Below, piece after piece: positions 4,934 to 5,287 of a DNA stretch of 5,287 nucleotides. A program made the translations under genes and the position numbers. Each line of letters opens with the position of its first letter. Within the stretch, counting starts at the first letter, position 1. Location: NCBI GenBank assembly GCA_003153215.1, contig PLXL01000079.1, positions 3,150 through 8,436 on the forward strand, given 5' to 3'. Under the pieces are notes generated by a model that was given only the letters and a program-made list of their open reading frames with translations, made no database searches and had not been told where the DNA came from. This stretch comes from Candidatus Dormiibacterota bacterium. Its GTDB lineage: Bacteria; Chloroflexota; Dormibacteria; Aeolococcales; Aeolococcaceae.

Positions 4934-5287
4934 TCAGGTTCCGGCCACCAAGGCAAAAGGAGGAGCGCCGCTGAGGGCCTGCTCCGGCCACGGCAGTCCT
5001 CGCCGGGCGGCCCAGCCCACATCCGTCAGCTGGTGGATGCGTGGCGATGCCCAGCCCGATGCTGACACCAGTTGGAGAAGGCTCTCGGGATTCGTGCCCT
5101 GCACGAGCGGCAGGGCCGCCCTCAGCTCGGGAGCGTAGGGGGCATGGTGCGCTGGGGCGGTCCCTCTGGCTCGGGCCAGCCCCTGGCCAGCCCAGCGGCG
5201 GATCCTCTCCATGCTGCTGCTCGGATACCCCCACAGGCTCTCTACGAGAACCAGTCTTCCGCGGGGCGCCACCTCATGCCAGGCACG
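4934..5287 (-). CDS. Class I SAM-dependent methyltransferase, C-terminal part (partial)
   Basis: The minus strand is open from the right edge to a TGA at 4936-4934, giving 117 residues. The visible N-terminal end AWHEVAPRGRLVLVES is the post-motif III strand of Rossmann-fold methyltransferases (the usual form is AWxEVLRPGGRLVLxE). A variable helical section follows (SMERIRRWAGQGLARA). Then come PELRAALPLVQGTNPESLLQ, a helix-strand LVSASGWASPRIHQL ('LLxxAGFxxVxVxxL' in the family), and a tail DVGWAARRGLPWPEQALSGA ending ALVAGT, typical of the C-terminal end. The SAM-binding motif I (GxGxG) would lie off the window, so substrate and exact subfamily are unknown. The ending looks natural. The frame of the neighbouring secreted-protein fragment begins immediately after its stop, in the same phase. 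GTG at 5272 is not taken as a start because the conserved region extends above it. Confidence 0.82.
   Translation of the reverse strand, partial: RAWHEVAPRGRLVLVESLWGYPSSSMERIRRWAGQGLARARGTAPAHHAPYAPELRAALPLVQGTNPESLLQLVSASGWASPRIHQLTDVGWAARRGLPWPEQALSGAPPFALVAGT

Noticed and set aside
4934..5272. Methyltransferase start at GTG 5272.
   Set aside because: Five more in-frame codons (RAWHE) up to the window edge continue the conserved methyltransferase strand, and a class I enzyme needs its SAM-binding half upstream.

Overview
The window is GC-rich (roughly two thirds G+C by eye). Its coding frames end codons mostly in G or C, and it carries a fragment of a cell-envelope lipoprotein type typical of Actinomycetota. 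One gene appears to start directly behind a TAnnnT -10 box, as in leaderless actinobacterial transcription. The best guess is an actinobacterial or similar high-GC environmental lineage; no rRNA, tRNA, CRISPR array or phage gene is visible.

Layout from left to right. Positions 1-124 (-) hold the first 41 codons of a PhzF-family protein running off the left edge, with a doubtful tiny membrane ORF upstream (155-265, -). Positions 348-722 (+) hold the C-terminal half of an LppX/LprG-like lipoprotein with no start or signal peptide. Positions 881-1738 (-) are an intact extended SDR (NAD-dependent epimerase/dehydratase type). Positions 1913-3703 (-) are an intact beta-glucuronidase (uidA, GH2) with a strong ribosome binding site and all key catalytic residues. 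Positions 3948 to about 4297 (+) are the N-terminal third of a cation diffusion facilitator. It is cut off in mid-gene and joined to the inside of an IS3-type element, of which only about 100 bp (left end plus ten transposase codons) remains, at about 4295-4394. Positions 4457-4933 (-) are the C-terminal part of a hypothetical, probably secreted protein without a start. Positions 4934-5287 (-) are the C-terminal part of a class I methyltransferase whose start lies beyond the right edge.

The functional core is the uidA-SDR pair. Both genes are on the minus strand and 174 bp apart. GUS would release glucuronate from glucuronides, and the SDR could act on the released uronate or a related sugar. 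This link is inferred from neighbourhood and family only. No glucuronide transporter, regulator, or uxa/uxu gene is in view.

The most unusual property is the mosaic structure. Three gene fragments (lipoprotein without a head, CDF without a tail, secreted protein without a head) and an IS stub lie around the intact pair in 5.3 kb. Either this is a decaying, IS-reshuffled stretch of genome, or the contig contains assembly or amplification chimeras. The sequence alone cannot decide. I found no convincing undescribed defence or mobile system.
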